From contig NZ_VTPU01000006.1 of assembly GCF_008274785.1 (NCBI RefSeq), positions 1-64,000 of the forward strand: DNA of 64,000 nucleotides. The letters run 5' to 3'. Below, piece by piece: positions 1 to 8,341 of the stretch. Every line of letters starts with the position of its first letter. Positions within the stretch are counted from its first letter, which is position 1. The notes below the pieces were generated by a model. The model was not told where the DNA came from. It made no database searches and saw only the letters and a program-made list of their open reading frames with translations. Source of the DNA: Halomonas eurihalina (GTDB lineage Bacteria > Pseudomonadota > Gammaproteobacteria > Pseudomonadales > Halomonadaceae). The position numbers and the translations under genes were made by a program.

Positions 1-135
1 GAGCGCCTGGTGGCCCAGGGCATCGCCGAGCCGGGCGACCATGTGATCCTGACCCGCGGCGATCACATGAATGCCCATGGTGGCACCAATACCCTGAAGA
101 TCCTCGATGTGGGCGATGGCCACGGTGCCGGCTGA
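1..135 (+). CDS. pyk: Pyruvate kinase, C-terminal end (partial)
   Basis: Only the last 44 codons are in the window; the gene runs in from the left edge and stops at TGA 133-135. The visible residues (GDHVILTRGDHM, then GGTNTLKIL) match the terminal beta-strand region of the PykA-type pyruvate kinase C-terminal domain, where GD..-T-GD-M...G-TNTLK is typical. Pyruvate kinase converts phosphoenolpyruvate and ADP to pyruvate and ATP in the cytoplasm. Whether the rest of the gene is intact cannot be seen, and assignment rests on a short tail. Confidence 0.72.
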   Translation, partial: ERLVAQGIAEPGDHVILTRGDHMNAHGGTNTLKILDVGDGHGAG

Positions 136-229
136 ATGACGGAAAACTGTATACAAAGTTGGGGGCGACTGTGGTCAGCAGGCGTGAAACATGCGAAGGT
201 CTCGGCAGGCAATCCCGGGGAGACAATCC

Positions 230-961
230 ATGAATAACGCCTGGCACAAGGAGATGCTGGCCGAGGTCAAGGCCGGCGGTCGTATCAGCGACCAGGATAT
301 CGTCGAGAAGGTCAGACGCGCGGTGTTGATGCAGCGTCTGCCGCCGGATACCAAGTTGCCGGAGGTGACGCTGGGTGAGGTGTTCGGTGTCAGTCGCTCG
401 GTCGTGCGCAAGGCATTGACGCGCCTGGCTTCCGAGCATGTCGTCGATCAACGGCCCAACCAGGTGGCTCGGGTGCGTGCGCCGAGCATCGAGGAAACCC
501 GCGAGACCTTCGAAGCGCGCCGCCTGGTCGAAGGGGAAGTGGCCGCGCAACTGGCCGGGCAACTCGATGACGAGATCATGGCGACCCTGGAAACCCAGGC
601 GCGACTGGAAACCGAGGCCTATGAACGCGGCGACGAGCCGGCGCGGATCGAGCACTCCCTGACGATCCATCACCTGCTGGCCGAACACTCGCCCAACCGG
701 GTGCTGGGCGCGATGCTCACCGACCTGGTGCTGCGCACTTCCATCGTCATCGCACTCTACAAGCGTCCGAGCCTGGCATCCTGCTATCTGGAAAACGATC
801 ACCCACGCCTGCTCGACCGGCTCGGCAAGGGCGACGGCGAAGCCTCGCGCACCTGCATCCACGAGCATCTGCACAGCCTCGAGGCCTTGCTCGACCTGCG
901 CCCCCGCGAGAACAGCATCGATTTGATGTCGATCCTGGGGCGTACTGCCGAACAGACTTGA
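230..961 (+). CDS. GntR family regulator, FCD (FadR) subfamily
   Basis: A DNA-binding transcription factor of 243 residues. An N-terminal winged helix-turn-helix covers about residues 24-85 (RLPPDTKLPEVTLGEVFGVS followed by VVRKALTRLA), and an all-helical FCD ligand-binding domain fills the rest, with histidines in IEHSLTIHHLL and HEHLHSL that fit the metal-binding positions of FCD domains. An in-frame ATG exists at 191, but a good ribosome site (GGGGAGA at about 218-224) sits just before the ATG at 230, so that start is preferred. FCD regulators usually respond to small carboxylic acids. The regulated genes are not evident from the neighbours. A hairpin terminator follows at 1037. Confidence 0.85.
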   Translation: MNNAWHKEMLAEVKAGGRISDQDIVEKVRRAVLMQRLPPDTKLPEVTLGEVFGVSRSVVRKALTRLASEHVVDQRPNQVARVRAPSIEETRETFEARRLVEGEVAAQLAGQLDDEIMATLETQARLETEAYERGDEPARIEHSLTIHHLLAEHSPNRVLGAMLTDLVLRTSIVIALYKRPSLASCYLENDHPRLLDRLGKGDGEASRTCIHEHLHSLEALLDLRPRENSIDLMSILGRTAEQT

Positions 962-1036
962 GTATTGTCTAACCTTCGTTCGCCGACTTTTCAGAAGTAT
1001 CTGGATCGTCTCTCCAGTCTCCAGTCGATATCCAAG

Positions 1037-1068
1037 CCGGCCTGATGTCTCTCAGGCCGGTTCTTCTT
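1037..1068 (+). terminator. Hairpin terminator shared by gntR-type gene and azoR
   Basis: CCGGCCTGA (1037-1045) pairs with TCAGGCCGG (1052-1060) around a 6-nt loop, followed by TTCTTCTT on the plus strand. The right arm overlaps the last codons and stop of the convergent azoR gene, so the element probably works in both directions. Confidence 0.7.
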
Positions 1069-1753
1069 GCTCCGCGGTGTGCAAGGCCGGCGCGAGGTGA
1101 GCGATCAGTGCGTCCACATCGCGCTCCGCCGCGTCGATGGAGTCTGCCAGCAATTCTCCGCCTGTTTCCTGATGCTCGACGGCAATGCGGTGGATTCGGG
1201 TGATGCCGATGAATTCCAGTACCGTGGCCAGGTTGGGTTCCAGGTGATTCATGTGGGCCAGAGGCCCGCCTGGACCAAGACCGCTTTCCCCTCGGGACGA
1301 TAGAATGATGGCGTGGCGAGGGCGTTCGGCCAGCAGCGGGATGAACGGATCTTCCGGCTGACTCGGGTCATAATCCACCGTACGGCCCAGGCGCACGACC
1401 TGATCCACCCAGGCCTTCAGTGTTGCCGGCATGCCGAAGTTATAGAGCGGCGCCCCGATGACCAGGATGTCGGCCGCGATCAATTCGTCCACCATCTGGT
1501 CGCTTTCGGCCAGCACCTCCGCCATCCAGGGTGAGCGGTGCGCCGCTGGGGTAAAGGCGGCTTGAATCCATGGCTGGTCGATGAAGGAGGGCGGGGCGGC
1601 GCCGATATCTCGGTAAGTGACGGTGTCGTGCGCGTGCCGGCTTTTCCAGCCGGTGACGAATCGGTGCGTCAGTCGGCGGCTGATGGAGCCGTGTTCGTCG
1701 GTGCCGGCACGGCCGGGGCGAGCGCTGGCGTCGAGGTGCAGAATATGAGTCAT
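1052..1753 (-). CDS. azoR: FMN-dependent NADH-azoreductase
   Basis: A 233-residue flavodoxin-fold protein of the AzoR/acyl-carrier-phosphodiesterase-like family. It reduces azo compounds and quinones with NAD(P)H using FMN, in the cytoplasm. The N-terminal MTHILHLDASAR matches the FMN phosphate-binding loop region. APLYNFGMPATLKAWVDQV is the hallmark dimer and flavin-binding segment, and SSRGESGLGPGGPLAHMNH lies in the usual place of the SRGG-type loop. Length is slightly above the usual 200 residues. It is transcribed divergently from a LysR gene (start 1876), with about 120 bp between them, so that regulator probably controls it. Confidence 0.9.
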   Translation of the reverse strand: MTHILHLDASARPGRAGTDEHGSISRRLTHRFVTGWKSRHAHDTVTYRDIGAAPPSFIDQPWIQAAFTPAAHRSPWMAEVLAESDQMVDELIAADILVIGAPLYNFGMPATLKAWVDQVVRLGRTVDYDPSQPEDPFIPLLAERPRHAIILSSRGESGLGPGGPLAHMNHLEPNLATVLEFIGITRIHRIAVEHQETGGELLADSIDAAERDVDALIAHLAPALHTAEQEEPA

Positions 1754-1875
1754 GGTTGTTGCCCCTTAGTGTGAGTTTGGTTCAGGTATCTTTCAGTGGC
1801 CAAGTCAGCCTAGAATCATGGCATGTGGGCAACAAACGATCTTTTCTTGCATGTTGAGATGAGCTGAGTTCAGTC

Positions 1876-2781
1876 ATGAGTCCTCGTCGATTACCCTCGC
1901 TGTCCTCCTTGAGGGCATTTGAAGCGGCTGCCCGGCACGAGAGCGCCAAGCAGGCAGCACAGGAACTGTCCGTGACCGCCACGGCCATCAGCCACCATAT
2001 CCGAGGGCTGGAAGAATCACTCGGCGTGACACTGTTCGTTCGCAAGCCCCGGCAACTGGTGCTTACCCGGCAAGGGGATGAGCTGTTCCGGGTTCTGGAG
2101 TCCGCTTTCGACGGTATCGGCGAGGTCGTCGAACGGCTGAAGACGGTGCCGGCTCGTCAGGCAGCGACGCTCTCCACGACGCCTGCGGTCGCGGCGCGCT
2201 GGCTGTTGCCTTGGGTATGCATGCTGCGCGATACGTATCCGGACATTGATCTGCGTATCCACGCCTCCCACGAGCCCGTCGCGCTGGACGGCGTGACGGC
2301 CGACCTGGCCATCCGCTACGGCGATGGCCACTGGCCGGGGCTGGTGGCGGAGAAACTCTTCGATAACATCTTCATTCCGGCCTGCAGTCCGCATCTAGCT
2401 CTGAACGATGTGGCGGAACTGCCGGCACAACCGCTGATCCATTTTCGCCCTCAGGGTGTCTCGATAGCGCCGCTGGACTGGGCCGGCTGGCAAAGGCAGG
2501 CCGGTGTGCCGGATCTCGATGTCGGCGCTGGCCTGGTATTTTCCGACGAAACCCACGCCATCTCCGCTGCGGTGGGGGGCGAGGGCGTCGCGCTGATGAG
2601 CCGTCCACTGATCGCCGACGAACTGGCGGAAGGGCGATTGGTGCAGCCCTTCGGGCCGGAACTGGAAGGCAAGCCGTTCTATCTGGTCTACCCCGAGAGC
2701 CGCCGTAATGACCCCATTATCCTTGCCATTCGCGACTGGGTGATGCAGGTGCCGGGTGGCCTGTGTTCAACGGGCGGGTAA
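1876..2781 (+). CDS. LysR family regulator (GcvA-like)
   Basis: A 301-residue LysR-type transcription factor. The N-terminal helix-turn-helix (about residues 1-60) reads SSLRAFEAAARHESAKQAAQ and then ELSVTATAISHHIRGLEESL, which is the GcvA-type signature with H-H before IRGLE. The C-terminal substrate-binding domain has the GcvA-style features DLAIRYGDGHWPGL and ACSPHLAL. The divergent arrangement with azoR suggests it controls that gene, perhaps in response to electrophiles or quinones; the inducer is not known from sequence. Downstream DUF192 is on the same strand but about 180 bp away, so co-transcription is uncertain. Confidence 0.88.
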   Translation: MSPRRLPSLSSLRAFEAAARHESAKQAAQELSVTATAISHHIRGLEESLGVTLFVRKPRQLVLTRQGDELFRVLESAFDGIGEVVERLKTVPARQAATLSTTPAVAARWLLPWVCMLRDTYPDIDLRIHASHEPVALDGVTADLAIRYGDGHWPGLVAEKLFDNIFIPACSPHLALNDVAELPAQPLIHFRPQGVSIAPLDWAGWQRQAGVPDLDVGAGLVFSDETHAISAAVGGEGVALMSRPLIADELAEGRLVQPFGPELEGKPFYLVYPESRRNDPIILAIRDWVMQVPGGLCSTGG

Positions 2782-2963
2782 GGAGCCCGGCGGGCCCGGC
2801 CGCCGTCCGGAGATAGCGTATCTTCCAGATAGCCGTACCGTCGGCTACAGTGATTCCTTCTGGAGCATTGCGTTACTTGATCCAATCGGAGCTGGTGGGC
2901 AAGGCATCGTGTCCTGCTCGAGCGTTCGTATTTCAGCCATCGTCAGTCATTGAGAGGACCGCC

Positions 2964-3485
2964 ATGAACCCGACCCGTCGCCGACTGCTGCAGGGAATGG
3001 CGCTCTTGCCGCTGCTGGGCCTGTGGCAACCCGGTATCCAAGCCTCGGCGTTGCCCGCTACGACGTTGCCCACCACGACGCTGACGATTCACAGCGCACA
3101 GGGGCCGCACCGGTTGACGGTGGAACTGGCGCGCAATGCTGCCGACCGCAACCAGGGCTTGATGGAGCGCGATATGCTGGCAGAAGACGCCGGCATGCTG
3201 TTCCTCTATGACGATATCCAGCCTGCAGCGAACGGTTTCTGGATGTATCGCACGCGTATTGCCCTGGATATCGCCTTTCTCGATGCCGAGGGGCGTATCA
3301 ACGACATCCATCACATGCAGCCCTGTCGCTCCACCTCGCCGAGTGCCTGCCCGGTGACGCGCCCCTCGCGGCCCTATCACGCTGCCCTGGAGGTCAATGC
3401 TGGTTACTTCGAGGCCAAGGGAATCGACGTCGGTGATTGCCTGAGTTGGCCTGAGCGCAACGGCGGAACCTGTCGTCAAGATTGA
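2964..3485 (+). CDS. DUF192 secreted protein
   Basis: A 173-residue protein with an N-terminal export signal containing an RRRLL motif and a hydrophobic stretch (MALLPLLGLW), so probably exported, possibly by Tat. The mature part is a DUF192 domain: VELARNAADRNQGLMERDML, then AGMLFLYDD, FWMYRTRIALDIAFLDAEG and a terminal LEVNAGYF. The family is a small beta-barrel of unknown biochemical role. The start at 2964 is chosen because GAGAGGA lies 7 nt upstream and the signal peptide begins there; an upstream in-frame ATG at 2850 would add an unlikely 38 residues. Confidence 0.85.
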   Translation: MNPTRRRLLQGMALLPLLGLWQPGIQASALPATTLPTTTLTIHSAQGPHRLTVELARNAADRNQGLMERDMLAEDAGMLFLYDDIQPAANGFWMYRTRIALDIAFLDAEGRINDIHHMQPCRSTSPSACPVTRPSRPYHAALEVNAGYFEAKGIDVGDCLSWPERNGGTCRQD

Positions 3486-3544
3486 GCCGCTCCACGCCTG
3501 GCCAGCACCGGGGCGGCCAGGCATCCGGAATGGTCGAGCGACCT

Positions 3545-4036
3545 TTACATGGAGCCTGCATGATCATTCCGGGCATGGCGCCGCCATAGTGCGATCGCCA
3601 CGGCGAGCACCAGCCAGGCATACAGGGCGGCCACGACATCATCCAGCATGATCCCCAGCCCGCCGCCGATGGCTTCGATGTGGCCGATGGGGGGGAGCTT
3701 GGTGATATCGAACAGTCGATACAGCGCGAATGCCGCCCCGATCATCCAGGGACGGCGTGCCCCTGCAAGGCCCAGCAGCACGATCGGAAAGGCCAGAATC
3801 TCATCGGCGACGATCGCCGAGGCATCGCCCCCGCCAAGCGATATCGAGGCCCAGTGGCAGAGCGGTACGCCAATGGCCAGCAGCAGGACGAGAGTGATGA
3901 ACTGCAGGGGAAGTGGGCGGCCAAGCAGCCACCAGGCCAGGGGAATGCCGAGCAGCGAGCCAAACGTTCCCGGTGCCCAGGGCAGCCAACCCAGTCCGAG
4001 CCCGGTGGCGAGCAATAGCATCGTGCCTTCTATCAT
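3545..4036 (-). CDS. pgpA: Phosphatidylglycerophosphatase A
   Basis: A 163-residue inner-membrane enzyme that dephosphorylates phosphatidylglycerol phosphate in phospholipid synthesis. Family motifs are plain: GLGWLPWAPGTFGSL near the N-terminus, SAIVADEILAFPIVL, YRLFDITKLPPIG and GGGLGIMLDDVVAA (the metal-binding DE and DD pairs). About four hydrophobic segments are visible. In many gammaproteobacteria pgpA follows thiL and nus genes; here it stands alone between DUF192 and chrA. A GAGGAC ribosome site precedes the start. Confidence 0.92.
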   Translation of the reverse strand: MIEGTMLLLATGLGLGWLPWAPGTFGSLLGIPLAWWLLGRPLPLQFITLVLLLAIGVPLCHWASISLGGGDASAIVADEILAFPIVLLGLAGARRPWMIGAAFALYRLFDITKLPPIGHIEAIGGGLGIMLDDVVAALYAWLVLAVAIALWRRHARNDHAGSM

Positions 4037-4297
4037 TAGTTCTTTGTCCTCGCTTTATCGGCCTGCAACATTTTCTTGATATCAATCATCTGCGTTTCTG
4101 TCGTCTGTGGAGTATCCCGTTGGGGATGCCATGGAGGCGGATGAACCGGTATTGCGGGATATGTTTTCTCCGATGATACGAAGATCCGCTATCGATTTTC
4201 GTGAACGATCATGGGCATGTTGACGGCCAGGGGCAGCGATCTGCCGTCGAGGCCGAGAGGCCTATCCGCGCCATGAACAGACACAGGAGCCCTTTCG

Positions 4298-5497
4298 ATG
4301 TCGGATGCCTCACGTTCTGTCGAGCGTACCAAGGAAGTTTTCCTCGCCTTTCTGTTGCTGGGCCTGACGTCTTTCGGCGGCCCCATTGCCCATCTTGGCT
4401 ATTTTCGCTCCGAATTCGTGGAACGTCGCCGCTGGCTCACCGAGCAGACCTATGCCGACCTGGTGGCGCTGTGCCAGTTTCTGCCGGGGCCGGCCAGCAG
4501 TCAGGTTGGCTTTACCCTTGGCCTGATGCGGGCCGGACCATGGGGAGCTGCGGCGGCCTGGACGGCTTTTACGCTGCCCTCGGCCATCGTACTTGTGTTG
4601 TTCGCCATGGGCGCCGCCAAGCTTGATGGGCCCGTCAGCCAGGGCATCATTCACGGTCTCAAGGTGACGGCCGTGGCCATCGTTGCCCACGCCGTTTGGG
4701 GCATGGCGCGTAGCCTGTGCCCCGACCGCCGGCGCGCTGGCATCGCCCTGGCCGCCGTGTTCACCGTGATGCTGGTCAACGGGCCGTTGGGGCAGGTCAC
4801 GGCCATCGTGATCGGCGCTCTGGCAGGGATGGTGTTGTGTCGATCTCACGCCGAGACCGACGTGCGCGAACTGGTGTTACCCGTCTCGGCCCGTGCCGGG
4901 TATCTGGCGGGGGGCGTCTTCGTCATTTTGCTGCTCGGCTTGCCGCTGCTGGCCTGGGCCAGTCCCTCCGCGGCCCTGGCGGTCATGGATGCCTTCTATC
5001 GTGCCGGCGCCCTGGTATTCGGCGGCGGGCATGTGGTGTTGCCGCTGCTGGAGGCCGAAGTGGTGCAATCCGGCTGGGTCAGTGCGGACGAATTCCTGAC
5101 AGGCTATGGCGCCGCCCAGGCCGTGCCGGGACCGCTGTTCACCTTTTCCTCCTATCTGGGAGCGGTGATGACGCCGCTCGGCGGCAGCCTGTTCGGTGCG
5201 GCCCTGGCGCTGGTGATGCTCTTCCTGCCCGGGATGCTGCTGTTGGTGGCGGTGCTGCCGCATTGGAATCGATTCCGTCGCTGGGACAGTGCTCAGGCGC
5301 TGATGCGCGGCGCCAATGCCGCCGTGGTGGGCGTCCTGGGGGCCGCCCTCTATCAACCGGTCTGGACCAGCGCCATTCTCGGCCCCCACGAGTTCGCCCT
5401 GGCGCTGAGCGGCTTTCTCCTGCTCGGCGTATGGAAACTGCCCGCCTGGGTGGTGGTGGTCATCCTCGCGGGTGGCGGTGTTCTCATTACCTTGTAG
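4298..5497 (+). CDS. chrA: Chromate transporter, two-domain ChrA type
   Basis: A 399-residue membrane protein of the CHR family, the long form with two homologous halves. The first half carries FLLLGLTSFGGPIAHLGYF, YADLVALCQFLPGPASSQ and VGFTLGLMRAG; the second has the mirrored signature FGGGHVVLPLLEAEVV and YGAAQAVPGPLFTFSSYLGA. About ten hydrophobic segments are evident. Family members export chromate by proton exchange and confer chromate resistance, though housekeeping homologues with unclear substrates exist. Start at 4298 has ACAGGAGC upstream. No chrB regulator lies next to it. Confidence 0.9.
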   Translation: MSDASRSVERTKEVFLAFLLLGLTSFGGPIAHLGYFRSEFVERRRWLTEQTYADLVALCQFLPGPASSQVGFTLGLMRAGPWGAAAAWTAFTLPSAIVLVLFAMGAAKLDGPVSQGIIHGLKVTAVAIVAHAVWGMARSLCPDRRRAGIALAAVFTVMLVNGPLGQVTAIVIGALAGMVLCRSHAETDVRELVLPVSARAGYLAGGVFVILLLGLPLLAWASPSAALAVMDAFYRAGALVFGGGHVVLPLLEAEVVQSGWVSADEFLTGYGAAQAVPGPLFTFSSYLGAVMTPLGGSLFGAALALVMLFLPGMLLLVAVLPHWNRFRRWDSAQALMRGANAAVVGVLGAALYQPVWTSAILGPHEFALALSGFLLLGVWKLPAWVVVVILAGGGVLITL

Positions 5498-5622
5498 TGC
5501 TAATTTGAACGTCCAATGAAAATAAAATATGATCGTCTGGCCTTTTTTCGATAACAAAGCGTGATCGAGCTGCCCGGAGATTCAGGCAGCGTTGTTCGAG
5601 ATCACCCAAGCAGGAGATGTTC

Positions 5623-6402
5623 ATGATGCTGTTCGGCCGCAATACACTGCTCGCCGCTGCCCTGTTCGCCGGTGCGGCGCCAGTCGCCAGTGCCGCCTCC
5701 GACGAGGCAACCGATGGCGATGCCATCTGTGCCCAGGCTGCCTATTCCATGGGGCTTCGCTATCAGCAGCGTTCCGCCGAGGTTGCTGCCTTGCAGCGTC
5801 AGGGCTTTGCACTGGCCACTCTGCGTCTCGAGCGGGCCATCGCCGATCATGAAGAAGGCGCAAACCTGGCGATCATCACCGATCTGGACGAGACGGTGCT
5901 CGATAACAGCGTCCTGCTGGCTCGCGACATGCAGGCATGCCATGACTACACCACCTGGGATACCTGGAAGCATTGGGAACGTGAGGGCGAGCCGCGCCTG
6001 ATTCCCGGTGCTGCGGACTTCCTCGAGTTCGCCGACGAGCAGGGCGTGGATATCTTCTATGTCTCCGACCGCTATCAGGAGAACGAGGCCGATACCATCG
6101 CGAGCCTCGAAGCCCTGGAGCTGCCCCAGGTATCGAAAGACAGCGTCATGCTGCTCGGACCGCCCAAGGCGGAGCGTCGGGCCAAGGTCGTCGAGAACCA
6201 CACCCTGGTGATGCAGCTCGGCGACTCGTTGCATGATTTCTCCGGCGAATTCGCCGATGCGGATCTCGAAGGGCAGCGTCGCCTGGTCGAGGAAAACGCC
6301 GAGCGATTCGGCGACGACTGGATCGTCTTCCCCAACGCCGGCTATGGCGACTGGAGCGAAGCCGAGCTCGACGCCTGGGATGCGCCACTCGAAACTGAGT
6401 GA
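5623..6402 (+). CDS. Secreted HAD acid phosphatase, lipoprotein e(P4)/OlpA class
   Basis: An exported class C acid phosphatase of about 259 residues. A signal peptide (LLAAALFAGAAPVASAAS) is followed by the HAD catalytic motif ITDLDETVLDNS (DxDxT), FYVSDRYQENEADT (motif II) and GPPKAERR (motif III lysine), then LGDSLHDF (acidic motif IV). E(P4)-type enzymes are often lipoproteins, but no lipobox cysteine is seen here, so it is probably soluble in the periplasm. The AGGAG at 5612-5616 abuts the ATG at 5617, so the ATG at 5623 or 5626 is likelier. It would dephosphorylate nucleotides or phosphomonoesters for salvage. Confidence 0.87.
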   Translation: MMLFGRNTLLAAALFAGAAPVASAASDEATDGDAICAQAAYSMGLRYQQRSAEVAALQRQGFALATLRLERAIADHEEGANLAIITDLDETVLDNSVLLARDMQACHDYTTWDTWKHWEREGEPRLIPGAADFLEFADEQGVDIFYVSDRYQENEADTIASLEALELPQVSKDSVMLLGPPKAERRAKVVENHTLVMQLGDSLHDFSGEFADADLEGQRRLVEENAERFGDDWIVFPNAGYGDWSEAELDAWDAPLETE

Positions 6403-6453
6403 TCACAGACCCGCCGGCTCGTAAGGCTGGTGTCTAGGGAAGCTGTTTCCCAA

Positions 6454-6488
6454 GATGCGCCTCATGTCTTGTCGTCATGAGGCGCATC
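6454..6488 (-). terminator. Long hairpin spanning the K+ channel stop codon
   Basis: GATGCGCCTCATG (6454-6466) and CATGAGGCGCATC (6476-6488) form a perfect 13-bp stem with a 9-nt loop. The stop codon of the convergent channel gene is inside the stem. No clear U-run follows on either strand, so it may protect or stop the transcript rather than act as a classical intrinsic terminator. Confidence 0.55.
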
Positions 6489-7346
6489 GTCGTTTTCGGC
6501 TCTCGGGTCCGGTGTCTCTTCGTCCAGCCAGGTGCCGCAGTGCAGGCAGTAGCTGGCGCGCTTCTCGTGTCGATCGTGCCCGCAGCCGGGGCAGGCCTCG
6601 TCGGAGTAGCGGTCGGCGCGGATCGAGCGGATCACCTCGGCGGAGAATACCCCGGTGGGCACGGCGATGATCGAGTAGCCGATCAGCATCATCATCACCG
6701 AGATGGCTTGGCCGAGCGGCGTCACTGGCGAGATGTCGCCGTAGCCGACGGTGGTCAGGGTGACCGCCGCCCAGTAGATCGAGGTGGGTATGCTGGTGAA
6801 GCCGGCCTCGGCGGGTTCGATCAGGTAGACCAGCGAGGCGAAGATGGTGATCAGCATGCAGACGGTGAACAGGAACAGGAATATCTGCCGGGCGCTGCGC
6901 TTCATGGCGTCGAGCAGCAGACGCCCCTCGCCGACGAATTCCATCAAGCGCAGCACACGGAATATCCGCAGGGCGCGTAGCAAGCGGACCACCACCAGCG
7001 ACTGAGCGCCCGGCAGCACCAGCGCCAGCCAGGTCGGCAGAATGGCCAGCAGGTCGATGATGCCGTAGAAGCTGCGCAGATATTGCCAGGGCCGCTCCAG
7101 GCAGTAGAGACGTACCGCCAGCTCGAAGGTGAAGAGTAGGGTAAAGCTCCACTCCAGCCAGTAGAACAAGCTGCCATGGCGTTCGCGCAGCGGCACGACG
7201 CTTTCCAGCATCACCACCAGCACGCTGCACAGAATCACCGCGATCAAGGCGATATCGAAGGCTTTGGCCGAGGGCGTGTCGGATTCGAAGATGATCTGGA
7301 AAATTCGTGTACGCAGACCTTCCGAGGCAGGCTTGAGGTGGCTCAC
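6462..7346 (-). CDS. Voltage-gated-type potassium channel with C-terminal zinc ribbon
   Basis: A 294-residue inner-membrane ion channel with the six-helix Kv layout. An S4-like segment carries regularly spaced arginines (VVVRLLRALRIFRVLRLMEF), the pore helix reads SIYWAAVTLTTVGYGDISPV with the canonical TVGYGD selectivity filter, and S6 follows (MMMLIGYSIIAVPTGVFSAE). After S6 a short cytoplasmic tail has CPGCGH, then CLHCG, which looks like a zinc ribbon or rubredoxin-like knuckle. No RCK/TrkA domain is present. The start is GTG at 7346. It may let K+ pass during osmotic or voltage stress; gating is not shown by the sequence. Confidence 0.88.
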   Translation of the reverse strand: MSHLKPASEGLRTRIFQIIFESDTPSAKAFDIALIAVILCSVLVVMLESVVPLRERHGSLFYWLEWSFTLLFTFELAVRLYCLERPWQYLRSFYGIIDLLAILPTWLALVLPGAQSLVVVRLLRALRIFRVLRLMEFVGEGRLLLDAMKRSARQIFLFLFTVCMLITIFASLVYLIEPAEAGFTSIPTSIYWAAVTLTTVGYGDISPVTPLGQAISVMMMLIGYSIIAVPTGVFSAEVIRSIRADRYSDEACPGCGHDRHEKRASYCLHCGTWLDEETPDPRAENDDAPHDDKT

Positions 7347-7372
7347 GGCGGGCGTCGTCCTTGTCGTTGAGG

Positions 7373-8239
7373 TCAGCTGAGAGCGGCGTCCCCGGGTAGT
7401 TTGCGTGACAGGGACAGTGCATGGACGCCGAAGGCTTCGTTCAGCCAGGTATCGTCGTCCAGGGCCTTGGCCAGCCAGAGGGCGTCGCTCGCAGTATCAT
7501 CGCCCAGTTCCGCCAGACATTGGAAGGCGGCTTGCGCTTCGCGGCGCCAGGCCGGGTCGCCAGTATCGCTCAGGGCATCCAGGGCGACGCTGGCGCGATG
7601 CAGCCAGGCAGCGGGGCTGCCGCCCTCGGGCAGCTGCCACTGCCCGAGGAGCAGGGCGCCGCCCCGGGCCGCCTTGCTGGTGTCTGAAGGGCGCAGGGGG
7701 ACATGCTCGGCAAGGGTGGCGGCGAGTGCATGCAGGGCGTTCTCCGCTCCTTGCTTGAGCTCGAGTTCCAGCTCGCGGATCCAGGCCGTGCGTTCGCCGG
7801 CCTGGATCTCGCCGGTATCCAGCGCCACTTCGATGACGGCATCGTCGTCTTCCACCAACCAGGTCTCGCGGGTGAAGTCGGTGACAAAACGCGGCTCGAG
7901 TCGTGCCAGGACATCCTGACCGAATGCGGCCATGGGGGGAATCTCGGCGAGTCCTTCATGATCCAGTCCGGGGCCTTCCACCGGCCATTCCCATTCGCCC
8001 CGGTTCGAGAGGCCGCCTCCGCCCTGACCCCGGGTCTTCACGGTCTGCAGCAGCCGCTCGCCATCGCGGCGCAGGCGCAGGGCGCATCGTGTGGCTTCCA
8101 GATCGCCCTCGGGGGTGTCGAAGTAGGTGTTGCCCAATCGGCTGACCCGTGAGGGCAGGACCGTGAGCCGTGGATGGCGGCGCAGGGCATCCGGCCCCGA
8201 CGCGCCGAGGGCCAGCTTGAGTTCGATTTCGCTTGCCAT
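7373..8239 (-). CDS. CYTH domain triphosphatase (YgiF-like)
   Basis: A 288-residue protein with an N-terminal CYTH domain. The diagnostic ExExK motif is at residues 4-8 (EIELK), followed by NTYFDTPEGDLEATRCALRL, a lysine in LLQTVKTRG, and FVTDFTRETWLVE with acidic ligands for metal in IEVALDTGEI. CYTH enzymes of this class hydrolyse inorganic triphosphate. E. coli YgiF continues into a CHAD domain and is about 430 residues; here only about 90 residues of helical tail remain, so the CHAD part is short or degenerate. It is 27 bp from the K+ channel gene, on the same strand, so the two may be co-transcribed. Confidence 0.82.
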   Translation of the reverse strand: MASEIELKLALGASGPDALRRHPRLTVLPSRVSRLGNTYFDTPEGDLEATRCALRLRRDGERLLQTVKTRGQGGGGLSNRGEWEWPVEGPGLDHEGLAEIPPMAAFGQDVLARLEPRFVTDFTRETWLVEDDDAVIEVALDTGEIQAGERTAWIRELELELKQGAENALHALAATLAEHVPLRPSDTSKAARGGALLLGQWQLPEGGSPAAWLHRASVALDALSDTGDPAWRREAQAAFQCLAELGDDTASDALWLAKALDDDTWLNEAFGVHALSLSRKLPGDAALS

Positions 8240-8341
8240 GACCTGCTTGCCTCGTATTGGAAAGGTGAAATGTAGATGAATTTTTCATGACTCATGGGTG
8301 GTCAGTCACTATACTAACGCCGCCATTTTCCAAGTGTTCAG

